Numbered from the stretch's first letter, positions 11,031 through 23,429 are shown. The stretch is 64,000 bases of DNA from Cantharellus purpuraceus (GCA_025174535.1 JALBUN010000034.1:642001-706000); one strand, 5' to 3'. Translations and numbers: made by a program. The notes: generated from the sequence alone by a model not told the origin.

Positions 11031-11735
11031 ATGCGTCTTGCATCATTACAGTTTCGTGCGATCCTCTTTCGACCGCTCACTCCTTTATGTAATTCCCCTC
11101 GACGGTGTGTTAGTAGTGGTCCTGTGCCTGTGTACCGCGGACCTCTGGCAAAAACATTTCGCAATGTTAAAATTTTCTCTCTGACATCGTTCGGTCTTGC
11201 GTCGGCCATGACGCCGCTGTTTTTCATGATCGAGTCGGCACTGCCCACAACTGCTAAACTGGCACTTGCCGTTACTACGCTCAGTACGAGTGGTATCTCC
11301 ACGGCCCTGGTGGGTTGGTGCGGAGCGCCGTACGTATCCACGCTTCGACGACTTCCGGATGGCGGAGGGATTGAGATGGAAACTATGACCCTGTTTCTGA
11401 AAAGCAGATACACGTTTGTGTACGACCCGTCTCTGTTCCTAAAGGAGACCGAGCGCCCGTTTGCCAAGTGGGAGCTTGCGGCTCAAGTAGAAAAGGAAGG
11501 AGACCAAGAGGAGGGTGAGCTGGAGGAAACTGTAGCAGAGACGAAAGACGGTGATGGTCGGGTGTTAGGAAGATGGATAGTGCGATGGAAACAGGGAAAA
11601 GGAGAGTGCAAAGGAGTTGGCAAGGTGATTAGGTGCGTACAGCTGCTCGGTGGAGGAGGTCTGATACGTATATACTGATGACAACTTGACAGACACTTTA
11701 ATATTCACGAGGAACTGTTTAATGGAAGGCTGTGA
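11031..11735 (+). CDS. TMEM70/TMEM186/TMEM223-family mitochondrial inner-membrane protein
   Basis: The start at 11031 gives an Arg-rich, Ser-rich, acid-free leader (MRLASLQFRAILFRPLTPL) that looks like a mitochondrial presequence. It is followed by VPVYRGPLAKTFRNVKIFSL and two hydrophobic segments (LTSFGLASAMTPLFFMIE and TAKLALAVTTLSTSGISTAL), the hairpin typical of the TMEM70/TMEM186/TMEM223 family, which assists assembly of respiratory complexes. WCGAPYVSTLRRL follows the second helix. One intron near the 3' end joins GKVIR to HFNIHEELFNGRL, ending at TGA 11733-11735. It lies 62 bp after the kinase-like gene on the same strand. The family call rests on helix layout and the GWCGAPYV region; the complex it serves is unknown. 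Confidence 0.75.
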
Positions 11736-12022
11736 AGTTCAGGCTGGGAATAATCTTTATTTGGAGAGAAGTTTGCGCAAGGGAAAAAAAAAAGTCAAGG
11801 ATTTGACGTGAATGCTGGAAGTCTTCTTTCTGCATATGCTGACTAAAGAAGACCGCATGTGGCCGAACACGCGATGAGCGCGCTGCAAAAAGTCAGCGTC
11901 TTGCGAAGCTGCTTATAATGATCCTGTCTCCCTCCCTCACCTACTCGTCGTTCTTTCATAGTTTCCTTCACTCACAACGCCCCCACGCAGCTGCACCCCC
12001 CTCTTTACTGTCTCGTTCTCTG

Positions 12023-13299
12023 ATGTTCCCCATTCCCCTCCGCCCCTACAAGTCAGATCGCTCCTTGCGCAAAAGCAAGGCCAACTTGAGCTGGTCCACA
12101 AAGCTTAACAAACCACAGCTGTCAAAACCTGATGTTTGTCCTTGTCCCCTCCCATTTTCTGTCACAACTCACGCCTCAGACAGGTTGACTTTGCCGCCTT
12201 TCCTTCCGGGCGCCCGCCCGCAGGCGACCTTGCTTCATTGGACGCGCCAGTACGCATGCGTCACAGTAACCCCCCAATTAATTATACTGACCTCGTTCTC
12301 CATCCAGACCTCAGTTCGTACGAGGTCCATCAGCATACGCGCTGCCAAGCGGGACACCATTTTGATCGACTTGACCAACAACGACCTCCTCCCCGCCCTA
12401 GACTACGCGTTCGCCATTTTGGATGCAGATGATGCACCCACATGCTCCACCATACCTTCCTCGCCTCCCAAGTCGTTCTCTAGTGACTCTTCATCCTCTA
12501 GCATGCCATGTACGCCGTCTTCGGTGCGCTCAACGCCTTCCCGTTGCACCTACGTTCCTAGTCCCCTCAGTAGCTCCTCTGGCCACTCCTCGCTCTCCAG
12601 TACCAGAAGTTCACCTCAGAACCTCAATGCCAATTCCCCCCCTCCCGATGACGATATTTTCGACCCTCATGAGCTTTCACGTGCTCTCTCGCATGCCCAA
12701 GCCGACAGGGCCCACGAAATCGTTGCTCCCGCAGATCATGCCCTCTCACCTTCTGTACCGTTTCCTCCGCCCGCCACCCCCCCTGCCGCCCGTGTTCCGC
12801 TACTGCAACGGAAACCCCGTCTTCACTCTGCCGATTCGAGCATCGATAGTCACGAGTCTTTCATATCTCGCAATTACCCCAGTTCTAGCAAAGTCAACCT
12901 TGCACGTTCCGTATCATCTCTGGACCATTACCGCGATGTGTTTGGCTCAGGTGGGGCTTGCACAAGTAGTACAAGCGTGAATACCATAGATTCCGGTCTC
13001 TCTGCGTTTCTCGCACGATATCCGCATGCCCCATCATCCCTGAAACTTTTCTCGTCGCCGAAAAAGTCTCGTGTACGTGTCAATCGTATGCTCTCCCCGT
13101 CCAGATATTCATAAATGCTTATTAGCGGCCAATTCCCCCTCGGCGTGCATCAACGCCACCACCTTCCCGTGGCCGCCTCGGTATTCCTTCCTCACAGCCT
13201 CCAGTCCCAGCACTGCCGGATATATTCCTTCTTGGCCCTGCTGCACGCAGAGAAGCCGTCTCCGATTCCAATTCTCTTCTTTCTCGATCTTTCAAGTGA
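12023..13299 (+). CDS. Ser/Pro-rich orphan protein, three introns
   Basis: I do not recognise a family. The gene can be read without splicing as one long ORF (11918-13114), but the spliced version is better. Starting at ATG 12023 (MFPIPLRPYKSDRSLRKSK), introns at 12134-12183 (50 nt) and 12250-12307 (58 nt, with a TACTGAC branch site) join SKPD to VDFAAFPSGRPPAGDLASLD and then TSVRTRSISIRAAKRDTILI. This leads into a conserved-looking acidic patch, DLTNNDLLPALDYAFAILDA. A long Ser/Thr/Pro-rich disordered region follows. A third intron at 13073-13125 replaces the unspliced tail with PIPPRRASTPPPSRGRLGIP and an end at TGA 13297-13299. No membrane segment or signal peptide. Exon structure is inference from frame and splice motifs. 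Confidence 0.65.
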
Positions 13300-13829
13300 A
13301 CAGTCTCAAGCTGAATGACACGACGCTAGGGCGGTCTTAAAACCCACTGTCTATTTTTTCTCTCTACTCTCATTCCTTGTTCGTCTGCGTTTTTCTTTTT
13401 TGATCTCTGCTTTTGGCACCCTGGCGAATAGAATGCCATCACGGTCATGGAATGGGTTTAACTATCTATGCCACACTGGCTTCATGGAAATTGTTGTTTA
13501 CAGTATCATGTTGTAGTTCGCTACTGGACTTCAAGTTGACCTATCAGCTGTGCGTGAAATACTTCGCATCGATACATTGGCGCAAGCGTTATGGATGTAC
13601 ACGCAAGAATGATAGTAAGAGGCATGGAAGATTGAGCGGGGATTGTAAGTAAAAAAACATCCAATAATCAACAGCAACAGCGCCGCGAGACGACTGTGCA
13701 GTGTTACTTTTCGAGTGGTGATATAAAGTAAGAGATCTAAAGAATGCGTGTTAAATGTGTTCGTGGCAGTGCATGATGAGATGTGTGAAGCGGCATTGAA
13801 GGACGTAGGAACTGGTCGCCTGGGAGCAT
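13300..13829. other. Intergenic region between convergent genes
   Basis: This 530-bp stretch separates the orphan gene from the Hsp70 gene, which point at each other, so it should hold both 3' untranslated regions. I see no further gene or structured repeat. Confidence 0.5.
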
Positions 13830-16300
13830 CTAATCCTTCTTTTCTGAGGATGAGGAAGAAGGCTCCTCTGGCGCAGGCTCTTCTTTGGCACTGTTCTCCT
13901 GGTTACGCTTTTCATATACCTGTAGAACCGTCATTCAACGAATTGCACAGGGTTTAAAAGACCAACACCGACTTTCTGGAAAAGGCCAAGAGACGCTTGC
14001 TGTGTCTCGCCAATCTTCTCCTTGATCTTCTCCGCGTCGACAGACGGGTCGGCAGCCTGACCTTTGACCGCAAGCTCACGCAGTTCCTCGACGAGCTTCG
14101 AGACCTTGTCCTTCTCTGCAGCATCCAGTTGATCCTTGAACTCGTTCATGGCTGTATTGCCGCATGGGGTCAAATAAATATAGTATGTTCAAAACAAGCT
14201 ACACACCCTTTTCCGTATCCGCACAAACAGAGTCAGCTCTGTTTGCCTCTTCAATGACGTTGCGTCGGACCTTGTCAGCTTCGGCGTATTGCTCCGATTC
14301 GGCGACCATACGCTCAATGTCCTTGTCGCTAAGGCCAGAACTTGAGGCAATAGTCATGGATTGATCCTTATTTGTAGCCTTGTCTGAGCAAAATTTAGTA
14401 TGGAAAGCTCAATAAACGTCAAAACTTGCTGACCCTTTGCGGAGACATTCACAATACCATCAGCGTCAATGTCAAAAGTGATCTCAATTTGAGGAACGCC
14501 CTTGGGGGCAGGGGGGATGCCAACAAGATTAAAATTACCGAGGAGTTTATTGTCGCGGACAAGCTCACGCTCGCCTTGGAAGATTTTAACTTCAATTGCA
14601 GTCTGACCATCGGCGGCAGTGGAGAATGTCTGAGACTTTTTGGTAGGGATGGTGGTGTTTCGGTTTATAAGTTTCGTCATGATACCACCAAGAGTCTCAA
14701 TACCTGAGTAACAAATGAGAAAATAAGGGAGACAACAAAGTACAGACCACGCACCAAGTGACAAGGGAGTGACGTCCAACAAGAGGATATCTGTGACATT
14801 GCCCGCAAGGACTCCGGCCTGAATAGACGCACCAATAGCGACAGCCTCGTCAGGGTTAACGCCCTTGCTAGGCTCGCGACCAAACACGTTCTTCACGGTC
14901 TCGACCACCTTCGGCATGCGAGTCATGCCGCCAACCAAGATCACCTCATCAACCTCATTGCTCTTAACACCAGCATCAGTTAGTGCACGCCGGCATGGCT
15001 CAACGGTGCGCTGCACAAGTGGGGCGACCAAGCTCTCGAATTGACTACGGAGCAGTTTGGTATTGATATGCTTCGGCCCCGTGTCAGTCGCCGTGATGAA
15101 AGGCAGGTTGATTTCCGTCTGAGTAGTGCTACTCAATTCAATCTTGGCCTTTTCAGCGGCTTCACGAATGCGCTGCACGGCCATGCTGTCCTTGCTCAAG
15201 TCAGAGCCAGTCTCCTTCTTGAATTCATTGAGGATATGATTGACGAGCACAATATCGAAGTCCTCGCCACCAAGATGGGTGTCGCCATTGGTAGATTTGA
15301 CCTCAAATACACCCTTCTGCATCTCTAGAATGGAAATATCAAAGGTGCCACCGCCAAGGTCATATACGGCAATAATGGAAGCATCAGTCCGGTCGACACC
15401 ATAAGCAAGTGCTGCAGCAGTTGGCTCGTTAATGACACGAAGGACGTCGAGACCGGCAATAGAACCAGCGTCCTTGGTGGCCTGTCGCTGCGCATCGTTG
15501 AAATAGGCAGGAACGGTTACAACGGCATGGCTAGAGTGATCATGAGCACATGAAAAGAGAAAAAGGAGGAGGCAATACGTACTTGACCTTCTTATTCAAA
15601 TACTGCTCGGCTGTTTGGCGCATTTTTGTAAGGACCATAGAGGAAAGTTCCTCGGCAGACTGAAAAAGAATCAGGAGACTATCGAAGAATGTAAAATGGA
15701 CTGCTGACAAATAATTGCTTCTTGCCATCCTGTTCGATCTGTACGGCTGGTCGACCATCGGGTCGCCCCGCAACTGTGAACGGCCTGAAGAAAACGATGA
15801 GGGGGGATCCACGTTTCTGTGTAGGACATACCAGTGTTTCATATCCTCCTGCACCTCTTTATCCTTAAACATTCTGCCGATGAGGCGCTTGAAGGCAAAG
15901 ACAGTGCCGCTGGAGTTGACGATACCCTGACGCTTTGCAGGAAGACCGACGAGTCGCTCGCCATGCTTTGTGAACGCAACAACCGAAGGTGTTGTGCGCG
16001 CGCCCTCTGCGTTCTCAATGACACGAGGAGTCTTTCCCTCCATGACGGCAACACAGGAGTTGGTCGTGCCCAAGTCAATGCCAATGACAGGACCTTGAAA
16101 TAGAGAATTAGAGTTGAATGCATTTGGATAGAATGCAACTGACCATTGGCTTTGGAGTTCATATTTCGGGCAATAAGTGAACGAGGGAGTTGCTGTTGGA
16201 CAAATTAGTGTGCAGAAGGATGCTACAGGAGCAGGAAACTGCGCACGGCATACGGGCCATTGCGGGACGAGCGAATGGCAGCACGAGCGACAGCAAACAT
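13830..16300 (-). CDS. SSC1: Mitochondrial Hsp70 (Ssc1/mortalin type)
   Basis: The matrix chaperone that drives protein import and folding and also works in iron-sulfur cluster transfer. The start at 16300 gives [18 protein letters not shown], and a first intron leads to [10 protein letters not shown]: an Arg/Ala-rich mitochondrial presequence. The ATPase domain starts [19 protein letters not shown], and contains [23 protein letters not shown] and [19 protein letters not shown]. The substrate domain has [26 protein letters not shown] and [16 protein letters not shown]. The lid follows, and the last intron joins LFQKVG to [20 protein letters not shown], ending KKD at TAG 13830-13832. The mitochondrial subtype is shown by the presequence, NSCVAVMEG and the short acidic tail lacking EEVD. 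It faces the arrestin gene across a 555-bp divergent promoter. Confidence 0.96.
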
Positions 16301-16855
16301 AGCTCAGTTGTGAAGAGAGAAAGATGGAAATGCTCAGCACAAATTTTTCAGCGGAGGTCAAACGGGATCCGTGATCACGTAATTGAGAAGGTGCTAAATG
16401 TTTCTGTCAGCTTCTACTGCTGCTACTCATTTAATATTAAATTCTGTGGATGCTATCTGCAGTAACACACATGCGCTAGACGTACCTTCACAGTACAGCA
16501 GCCTAATTGGCTGTCCTCTGAGAATTGCCCACCAACGCGCCAAACTTCAAGACTCAAAAGGCCACCGGTAGCTGACCACGTGACTGGAGCTCGACCTTGA
16601 ATTCACACGAGCACATCGTCTGAGACGCCTTACACCTCGTCAAAGAGTACATACTAGGTGTATCCCGTCGCTGGGCCTCCTGACCCGCCCAAGGCCTCGT
16701 GTCGCCGGACTGCAGCTTGTTTAGGCGGCTTTATCGGCCTTGCCGCCGCGTGTTACAGTAACTCCCAATATATCCGTATTACTTACACAGATCCGTCTGA
16801 CTCGACAACTCCTCTACTGTAACTTTTTCACAATAAAGCTTTTTTTTCCCCCACA
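16301..16855. promoter_or_regulatory. Divergent promoter region of mitochondrial Hsp70 and the arrestin-like gene
   Basis: The 555 bp between the two start codons contain one CACGTG E-box (16577-16582) and a pyrimidine-rich leader with a run of T and C directly before the arrestin ATG. I did not find a clear array of heat-shock elements (repeated GAA/TTC units). Assignment as promoter is from position. Confidence 0.45.
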
Positions 16856-19685
16856 ATGTCCAACTCGTCACGGCAACCCGCCATACCTCCTCTTTCTATT
16901 CGTCTCGCAGAGTCCGTAGTCTTCCTCAGAGGTTCCAGTGATGCTATCCATCCTCGCAGACGTCACACACATCCCGACGCTCCGCCTGCGATGCTCCGAG
17001 GTCTCCTCACCCTCCATCTCTCAAAGCCAACTCGTATTTCGAGCATAGAGATAGTATTCGAAGGAAAGGTCTGATCCCTTCTCTCCCAAATCGAATTCAC
17101 ATTCAACCACTCACCTTTCGAAGAGCGCAATCCAATGGCCAGAAGGTTGCTATTATTACCTTTCTGTTTCCCTTCGGTTTTCCTTAATTCTCTTGTCTAT
17201 CTGCAGACGCTAATCAACGACGCATAGACATTCCAGAGGAACACACATTTCTTTCCACCCGCACTGTGTTTTTCGATGCCAAGTCCTGTCCGTCATCTAA
17301 TCGCTCCGCCTCCGTCGGCCCGGCCTCCCGTGGGTATGACGACCCCTTCTCATCCTACAATGACTCCCGCCAGAGATCTCCTCTACCCCGGTCCTCCTTC
17401 GACTATTATCTGCATCCCTCGGCCCATAGTGCACACCCTTCCCCCCCGGAGCGTCGCAATAGCTCAGGCGAATCGCTCTGGCAGCTTGATCCCGTCCATG
17501 AAAACATGTCACAAAGTCTCTACCCAGCTCAATTTGCTACCCCTCCCGTCTCGCCTCCATATACCCCCTCCCCTGCAATTTCCGAGCTTCCCGTCACCTC
17601 GCGTCCACAAACCCCCATTGATATCAATGTAGAAAGCTCACACTATCGCGCTCGGAGCATAAGGAACGAAGAGAACCCTGGACAAATGTTGGAAGAATTC
17701 CGTAATGCATTGCGGATGGAAATGGAGAGTAATATACGTACGTCCACTTGACCCCTTTTTATTCCCCGATTCTAATCAGGTACCAGGTCCTAACGTATCG
17801 GGATCTCCATGTCACTCTGTACCGCCAGCTTCAGAGTCCAGGACAGAGTACTGGACCTCCAGCCCAATTGATCTTACGGGAACCCCACCGCGAAGTGAAT
17901 CTGCGCCTGGCTCACGATCCACTTCGCGTGAGGCAGACCACCGCCATTTTCAACCTTCCTCCATATCCGTGCAGCGCCGTAGCAGTCAATACAGACGCAA
18001 CACTTCTCCGTCACCATCGCCTTCTCCGTCCACCCCTCCAGCTACTGTTCGCTCCCTTCACCAAGTTGCCACCCATGTTTCGCCCGAGCTTGAGCTCGAA
18101 TCCTCACAGACTCGTGCTAGGCGATCCATTTCACGCTGGAGCCTTACAAACATGTCCAGTGTGCTCAAAGACCGACTTCGCAACACTTCCAAGGAACCTG
18201 ACCTTCAGCGTGGAAGAACTTCCGATCGTCGTAACATAAGTGATAATCATGTCGACGTTATCGTCACACAAGATGAGGGTGAGCGCAAGCATCGTGAGAA
18301 GGAACGTAGAAGCGCTCTGGGGAAACTTACGGCTGCCGTCGGTCTCGACGAGCCTTCTCACGTTGAAGATTGGAAGGAATTTCGTAGAGGTGAACTGTTG
18401 ACCCTATTCTCCCTGTAACATGATCATCTTACCTGCGCATTGAGTTTCTAGGCACATATACATACCCAGTCTCGTTTGCGATTCCGTCCACCTCTCCACC
18501 GACGGTCCGATGTGATTTTGGTGCTATTATATATCGTCTGAAAGCCATTGTACATCGACCTGGCGCTCTGACCTCGAAGCTGGTCGCCACAAGAGAAGTT
18601 ACTCTCGTTGCGTCGCCCACTGAAGACGATACTGAGGAAACACACTCGATTGTTGTTGAGCGGCAGTGGGATAACCAATTGCGGTATATAATTGCCGTGA
18701 ATGGACGAAATTTTATCATTGGAAGCCAAATGCACTTCAACTTGACTATGGTTCCTATGGAAAAATGTAAAGTATACAGGCTTACGGTTTCCCTCGAAGG
18801 TAGGTCATACCCTTGTTATAAGGGTGCATATCGTCACACACAGCTACAGAGAAGACTGAGTACAATTTCTTTCAACGGCATGTCACTCGTGAACAACCAA
18901 TAAAACGCTTTGAGCTCCTCTCCATCAAACACTCTGAAAAAAATCCTCCCCCTATCCTTCCCCTTCCCCCTGCCAGTGCATCACTTCTCATGCCATACCT
19001 TGATACCTCTTATTTGTCTTCCACTGAAGATGAGGCCCTTTCATCGCTCATGGGCCCAGGTCCATGGACGCTAACTCATGAGCTCCAGCTCCCTGCCGAG
19101 TGCGGCAAAATTCACTTTACATACAGACACAAAGGCTCTCGCATCTCTGTCAGTCATACCCTCAAAATTGTTTTCCGCGTTGAAAGGGGTGACGACAAGT
19201 ACCTGGACCCCAAGACGGGCAAGCGCAGGTTGTTCGATATTGTTGTCCAAACACCTATCCACGTACTCTCGGTGAGTGTGAAGCATCCCCATTGTCTGCT
19301 GCGACCCATATCTTCGTAGTGTCATTGCAATCCAGAGTGGACATCGCTGCCACGATATTCTCTCTTCGAATGTTCAGCCTCTGATTACCCTGCCAATGTC
19401 TTGGGACGGAGATGTGCGTGTTCTGGGGGCACCGGTGCTCCCCTTGCCACATTTCTCCATCATCAGACCTCTCCCGTGGTGTCACCCTCCAACTCGCGGC
19501 CAACAACAGCAGAACGGCGTCCAAACGGTCACACTCCTGTGTTTGGAGGAATCACAGATGTTTCTCTCACCTCAGTACAAACGGCGGCACATCTTGCGGA
19601 GAGTAGTCACCAATTTGCGCGACTCATCTCAGGACAGGAGAGTGTTTTAGGGGACACACCTCCACGCTACCAGGAGGTGATTTAG
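16856..19685 (+). CDS. Arrestin-related trafficking adaptor (ART-like alpha-arrestin)
   Basis: The start at 16856 gives MSNSSRQPAIPPLSIRLAES. The N-terminal arrestin fold continues RGLLTLHLSKPTRISSIEIV, and introns join it to SAIQWPE and IDIPEEHTFLSTRTVFFDA. A long Ser/Pro-rich insertion follows (about 17280-18380). The C-terminal arrestin domain starts TYTYPVSFAIPSTSPPT and includes RCDFGAIIYRLKAIVHRPG and LRYIIAVNGRNFIIGSQMHF. The last intron must end at TTCGTAG so that HVLS joins CHCNPEWTSLPRYS, the conserved end of fungal arrestin C domains. The tail ends GDTPPRYQEVI; PPRY is a PPxY motif, the docking site for Rsp5/NEDD4 ubiquitin ligase. Such proteins direct ubiquitination and endocytosis of plasma-membrane transporters. 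The cargo cannot be told from sequence. Confidence 0.88.
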
Positions 19686-21289
19686 GACTTGGGAATATTT
19701 TTTTTAATGGGCACATTATGAACTTATTGAGTTATATTACATAGACTAAACACAACCTAGACAGCGACCAGTTCTCATTGTATTTCTAATGCTGAAGTCA
19801 CTTTTCTCATGGATATCGTACACGGCACGCGTATCAGCCTCCTTGAGTGACCAACTACCAGCAAATAAATGAAAGCGCTGTTACTAATTGCAAGGACTTT
19901 GCAACTCACACTGCATCCCAAGGGTTGTGAAACCTTGGATCAAAGTCGTTGAGTATGAGAATCACTTGATTTAACCTATGAGAATCGGATACTATTCAAT
20001 GTCCGTCCGTCATCGACTGCACGTCGTCGTGCCACTTAAAAGGCGACTGATAGCTATAAGTGGCCCACTGTTCAACAAAACTGCTCGTTTACATTGAAAC
20101 TCTAGAAGAACTAAGAGCATAAATAAACATTCGCCATGCAGGCCGCCAGACTCCATCCGGCAAGAACCTTATCCAGATAGGCATGCATGCTTAGGTAGCT
20201 TCTCCCATTTGCACCAGTCCGGAAAGCATGAATCCGACCTTTATAGCTTTAGTCCCCAATATTCAATCCTACGACTGACCAGCGACTATCTATGTAAACA
20301 CTCGACTTCGAACTTCGCAGGCGTCTCTTGACACCCTCTTACTGGTTCTTTATTTTCCACTGATTATCCGTTCACGTGGTACCCTTGCTTCCCAGAGAAT
20401 CGCAAAAACCGCAATTCATTGAACACCTCTATGTTCTCGCTACCACTTGAAGCAGTGCCAGAGTGTGCGCAGATAACGGTCCTGATCTTCACTCTCCCTA
20501 CTAGACCAGCCCCAAGGTATAGATTTAGCCCACTCTTCACAATCTATTTTGGAAGAACGTTGAACAGTACTAATACACTGGCTTCGGGATATTTTCTGTC
20601 AGTGGGAGAACCGAGTTCCTCTTGAAGGTTTTAGTAGGCTTGTGGTGGCTCGCAAAACTATGAATCTACCTGACTCTCTCCCTACACCTGCATGGTCAAA
20701 ACTTTCTCCAAAAACCGTGAAACGGCCCGATCACCTCGATCGGTTCACAGATCTATCTAAACTGACTGTCGGATTTGGCACGCTCCAAGCTAGATTGATG
20801 ACACGCAATGTTCCTGTAATACAAGGTGTAGGCGCACTTCCTTTTCGTTAACTCCGAGGTTCAGAAAAGAACATACCGTTGCGTATCACGCCGAATAAGT
20901 CACTAACTATGCACGGGTTCTCAGGTAATCCAGACATTATCCCAGGACATCAACCGTTGTCAGGGCCTGAGCATGTTAGCATGCGACCTAGACGGTACTT
21001 CAGAAACAAGATGTTCATCCACTCGTGGATCAGTCCGCCTTGGACATATAAGCACCAATGAGGGCATAAGATGCGCCACTCCACATTTGATCTTAACACA
21101 TCACGCCCGGCTCCGCGACCTGCCCAAAACCCCCCACCTCTTTTCCACTCGTTAGTGGGGTTCCAAGACCGAGCTTGCTTGGAGACACACTCTTTAGTCT
21201 CCCATTCCCTCAGGGTCCACTGAAACCAGATATATTGGATGTTGGACAAATGCTCTCCTCAGCACCAGGAATTGTGAGCAAATGTCCTT
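19686..21289. other. 1.6-kb intergenic region without a supported gene
   Basis: Only short, unconserved-looking ORFs of up to about 75 codons occur, for example 20419-20625 (MFSLPLEAVPECAQ...). None shows a signal peptide, domain or convincing splice structure. No tRNA or retroelement remnant was recognised. It may hold the 3' ends of the flanking convergent genes. Confidence 0.45.
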
Positions 21290-22135
21290 TCAAGAAGTAG
21301 CTTTCCATTCAAGGATATGCAATCCCACTTTGACCCCCGCCTTCGCCGCAAAGTCAGGCAATGTCTTCTCCACCGTGAAGCCATTCTTCTTGAGGATGCT
21401 GACGCTGGATTCATTGCCTTCCATAGCTGTAGTCCGCATATGCCGAACATTCATGTTCTTATTCGCCCAGCTCATGAGGTTGTTAATCACGGCTCCCATG
21501 ATTCCCTTTCCATGATAATTTGGGTTTAGGTAGTCTGCGAATTTGGTATGATGACTCAGTCTTGACATTGCATTTGAAACCACATACATCCTATGGACCA
21601 GATGGTGGTAGGGTCACCGGTGGCTTTAGCTTTGTTCTCTAGCGTGAGCTGTTCTCGCTGCTGTTTGTCTATTACATCTGGGAATGTCCATCTACTTATG
21701 CTTAGCGCATTCTGTGTGGTATATATCTGGCTTACTTTGTGATACCGCAATCTCCCAGATAAGCCTCCTTGTCTTCCGTCACCTCCCGAAGAATACGGAT
21801 AGGACACTCTCGAATGGAGCCAGGTGTTGGTTCATTAGTGACGGCCACCCGAAGATCCTCCTGTCCAAGGTCACAGCGCACTTTGACTGATTGCAACCAC
21901 GACAGTGCATGCTCATACTCGTGAGGATATGGCGCACCCATCCAAGGGTAAACCCGAACGTCGTTTAGTATTGGCAATAACTCGTAGGCATCGTCAAGAC
22001 TGGGGCAAGTCACAATAACACGACTATGCGGCCTGGGCAAACCTGCGAGATAAGAGTGAGTGGGTACTTTGTTTGACACTATTCAGAAGAAAATGACACA
22101 CGCAGAACATAGGCATGCTTAGAGGTTAATTCCAT
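21290..22135 (-). CDS. GNAT-family N-acetyltransferase
   Basis: The start at 22135 gives MELTSKHAYVL, which an intron joins to RLPRPHSRVIVTCPSLDDAY, the first strand and helix of a GNAT fold. A segment EAYLGDCGITK is joined by an intron to WTFPDVIDKQQREQLTLENK, and a further intron leads to NPNYHGKGIMGAVINNLMSW. HGKGIMG is the acetyl-CoA pyrophosphate loop (motif A). The end, TTAMEGNESSVSILKKNGF, matches the N-x-x-S helix common to RimJ/RimL-type acetyltransferases, and the stop is at 21290-21292. The substrate (protein N-terminus or small amine) cannot be decided. It lies convergent with no close partner. Confidence 0.85.
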
Positions 22136-22496
22136 ATCACAGGCTTCCATCTGGTATCGACTGGTACTGAATAAGATCAAGCTTGCTATATGGGTGCATG
22201 TGGCGATAACTACTACACTTATGCGTATCGATTTTGCCGCTCGCTCCTGTCAAGTTCCGAACGTCGATGGTGCCATACGTTCGCTCAAGCCGTAGTACCT
22301 ATAACATTGTAGCACAGTTAGCCAACATTAGGACCTCTCGCCTACTTCCCTAACGTTGTATTGTTCAGTTCATATACAGCGTCGAATAGTCACTCCCGGG
22401 AATGCTAGTTTGATTGGTAATCCTAAGAGTCATCGTAACTGATGCAGGTGGACCATGATCACACGAGCCTTTGGCAGCTGTTGTAGATTTAACACA
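22136..22496. promoter_or_regulatory. Divergent promoter region of the GNAT gene and the Pof1-like gene
   Basis: 361 bp between divergent start codons. No recognisable binding-site cluster. An upstream ATG in frame with the Pof1-like gene lies at 22455, so part of this could be coding. Confidence 0.4.
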
Positions 22497-23429
22497 ATGG
22501 AACCATATGCCACCACTTTAGAACGCTTTGCAACAGGCCACAAGGCTCCAGGTGTTGAACTCGTGTACACATCCCATCCTTCTTGGCCGCTTTCTGAGAC
22601 ATTGGGGAGCAGAGGGGATCATGCACATGGTATGTGAAAAGCTGGAGAGACCATCGATATACGTTGAATTCTCTTATGTTCAGGGAACCGGTTGTCGCTC
22701 TCTGTGCTGGATTCTTCATTCAATCCTCCAACAAAGGCACACTTAGCTCTTGCAGCCTTGCCACCTGCACTAGCTCAAGATGATGCTACCACCTTCAGTA
22801 CCTTCGACGCAAGGTTACTATTGTTCTCCATGAAAAATGCGGATAAAACATTAAAAGCAGGGGATGCTACCCCCTCACAAAGACTACAAATGATGGTGCT
22901 TTTGGCACGCGAACTAGAGCATCACCTGGAAGGTCGTAGCCACCAAAATATCGCTGTTGCAATCTGTCAAGAACCGACTTTTGTCGAAAAGTCTACAGTC
23001 CTCAAATTATTTCTCAAGGAACGGATGATTGCATTGTCCTCCTCGGCAGAAATACAACTCACCTTCCTAGTTGGTTTCGACACCTTAGAGCGCCTCTTTG
23101 CACCCAGATATTATGGATCCAAATCCGCCATGAAGGATGCACTTCGAGTATTTCTGACCACGTCTGGGGATGATTCGCGAATCATCTGCGCCCATCGTGC
23201 TTCTGGGACAGGCTACTCTCAAGTGGACACAAGAATCTTGGAAGCAGCGGCGGAATATATTGACACTGGCGCGGTGACACTGACCGATATTGGTGAAGAA
23301 GTGCGGACATTGAGTTCTAGCGAAGTCAGGGAGACAATCTGGAATGTTTCAGATGCGTGGCAACAAAAAGTGCCCAGATCAATTGCTGCCTATATCAAGG
23401 ACAATCACATGTACGCCCAACTTGAATGA
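22497..23429 (+). CDS. Pof1/NMNAT-like nucleotidyltransferase
   Basis: Exon 1 starts MEPYATTLERFATGHKAPG at 22497 (an in-frame ATG also exists at 22455). An intron of about 54 nt ending at TTCAG joins GDHAHG to NRLSLSVLDSSFNPPTKAHL. SSFNPPTKAH is the nucleotide-binding loop of the nicotinamide mononucleotide adenylyltransferase superfamily ([S/T]FNPxTxxH). FLVGFDTLERLFAPRYYG lies in the middle, and the C-terminal TLSSSEVRETI corresponds to the ISSTxxR motif. The length and the order of motifs fit S. cerevisiae Pof1 and its fungal relatives better than the main NAD-synthesis enzymes. The protein ends IKDNHMYAQLE at 23429. Activity is inferred from the family. Confidence 0.83.

Noticed and set aside
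11918..12022. Use of ATG 11918 as start of the orphan gene
   Set aside because: The extra N-terminus reads like a pyrimidine-rich leader; ATG 12023 begins the basic, protein-like segment. Not excluded.
19396..19650. Arrestin C-terminus read in the MSWDGDVRVLGAP frame
   Set aside because: That frame needs the later acceptor CCAG. Using TTCGTAG restores HVLSCHCNPEWTSLPRYS, the conserved family sequence, and a different final frame.
20419..21061. Short plus-strand ORFs as a small gene
   Set aside because: No signal peptide, domain, splice structure or codon pattern sets them apart from chance ORFs.
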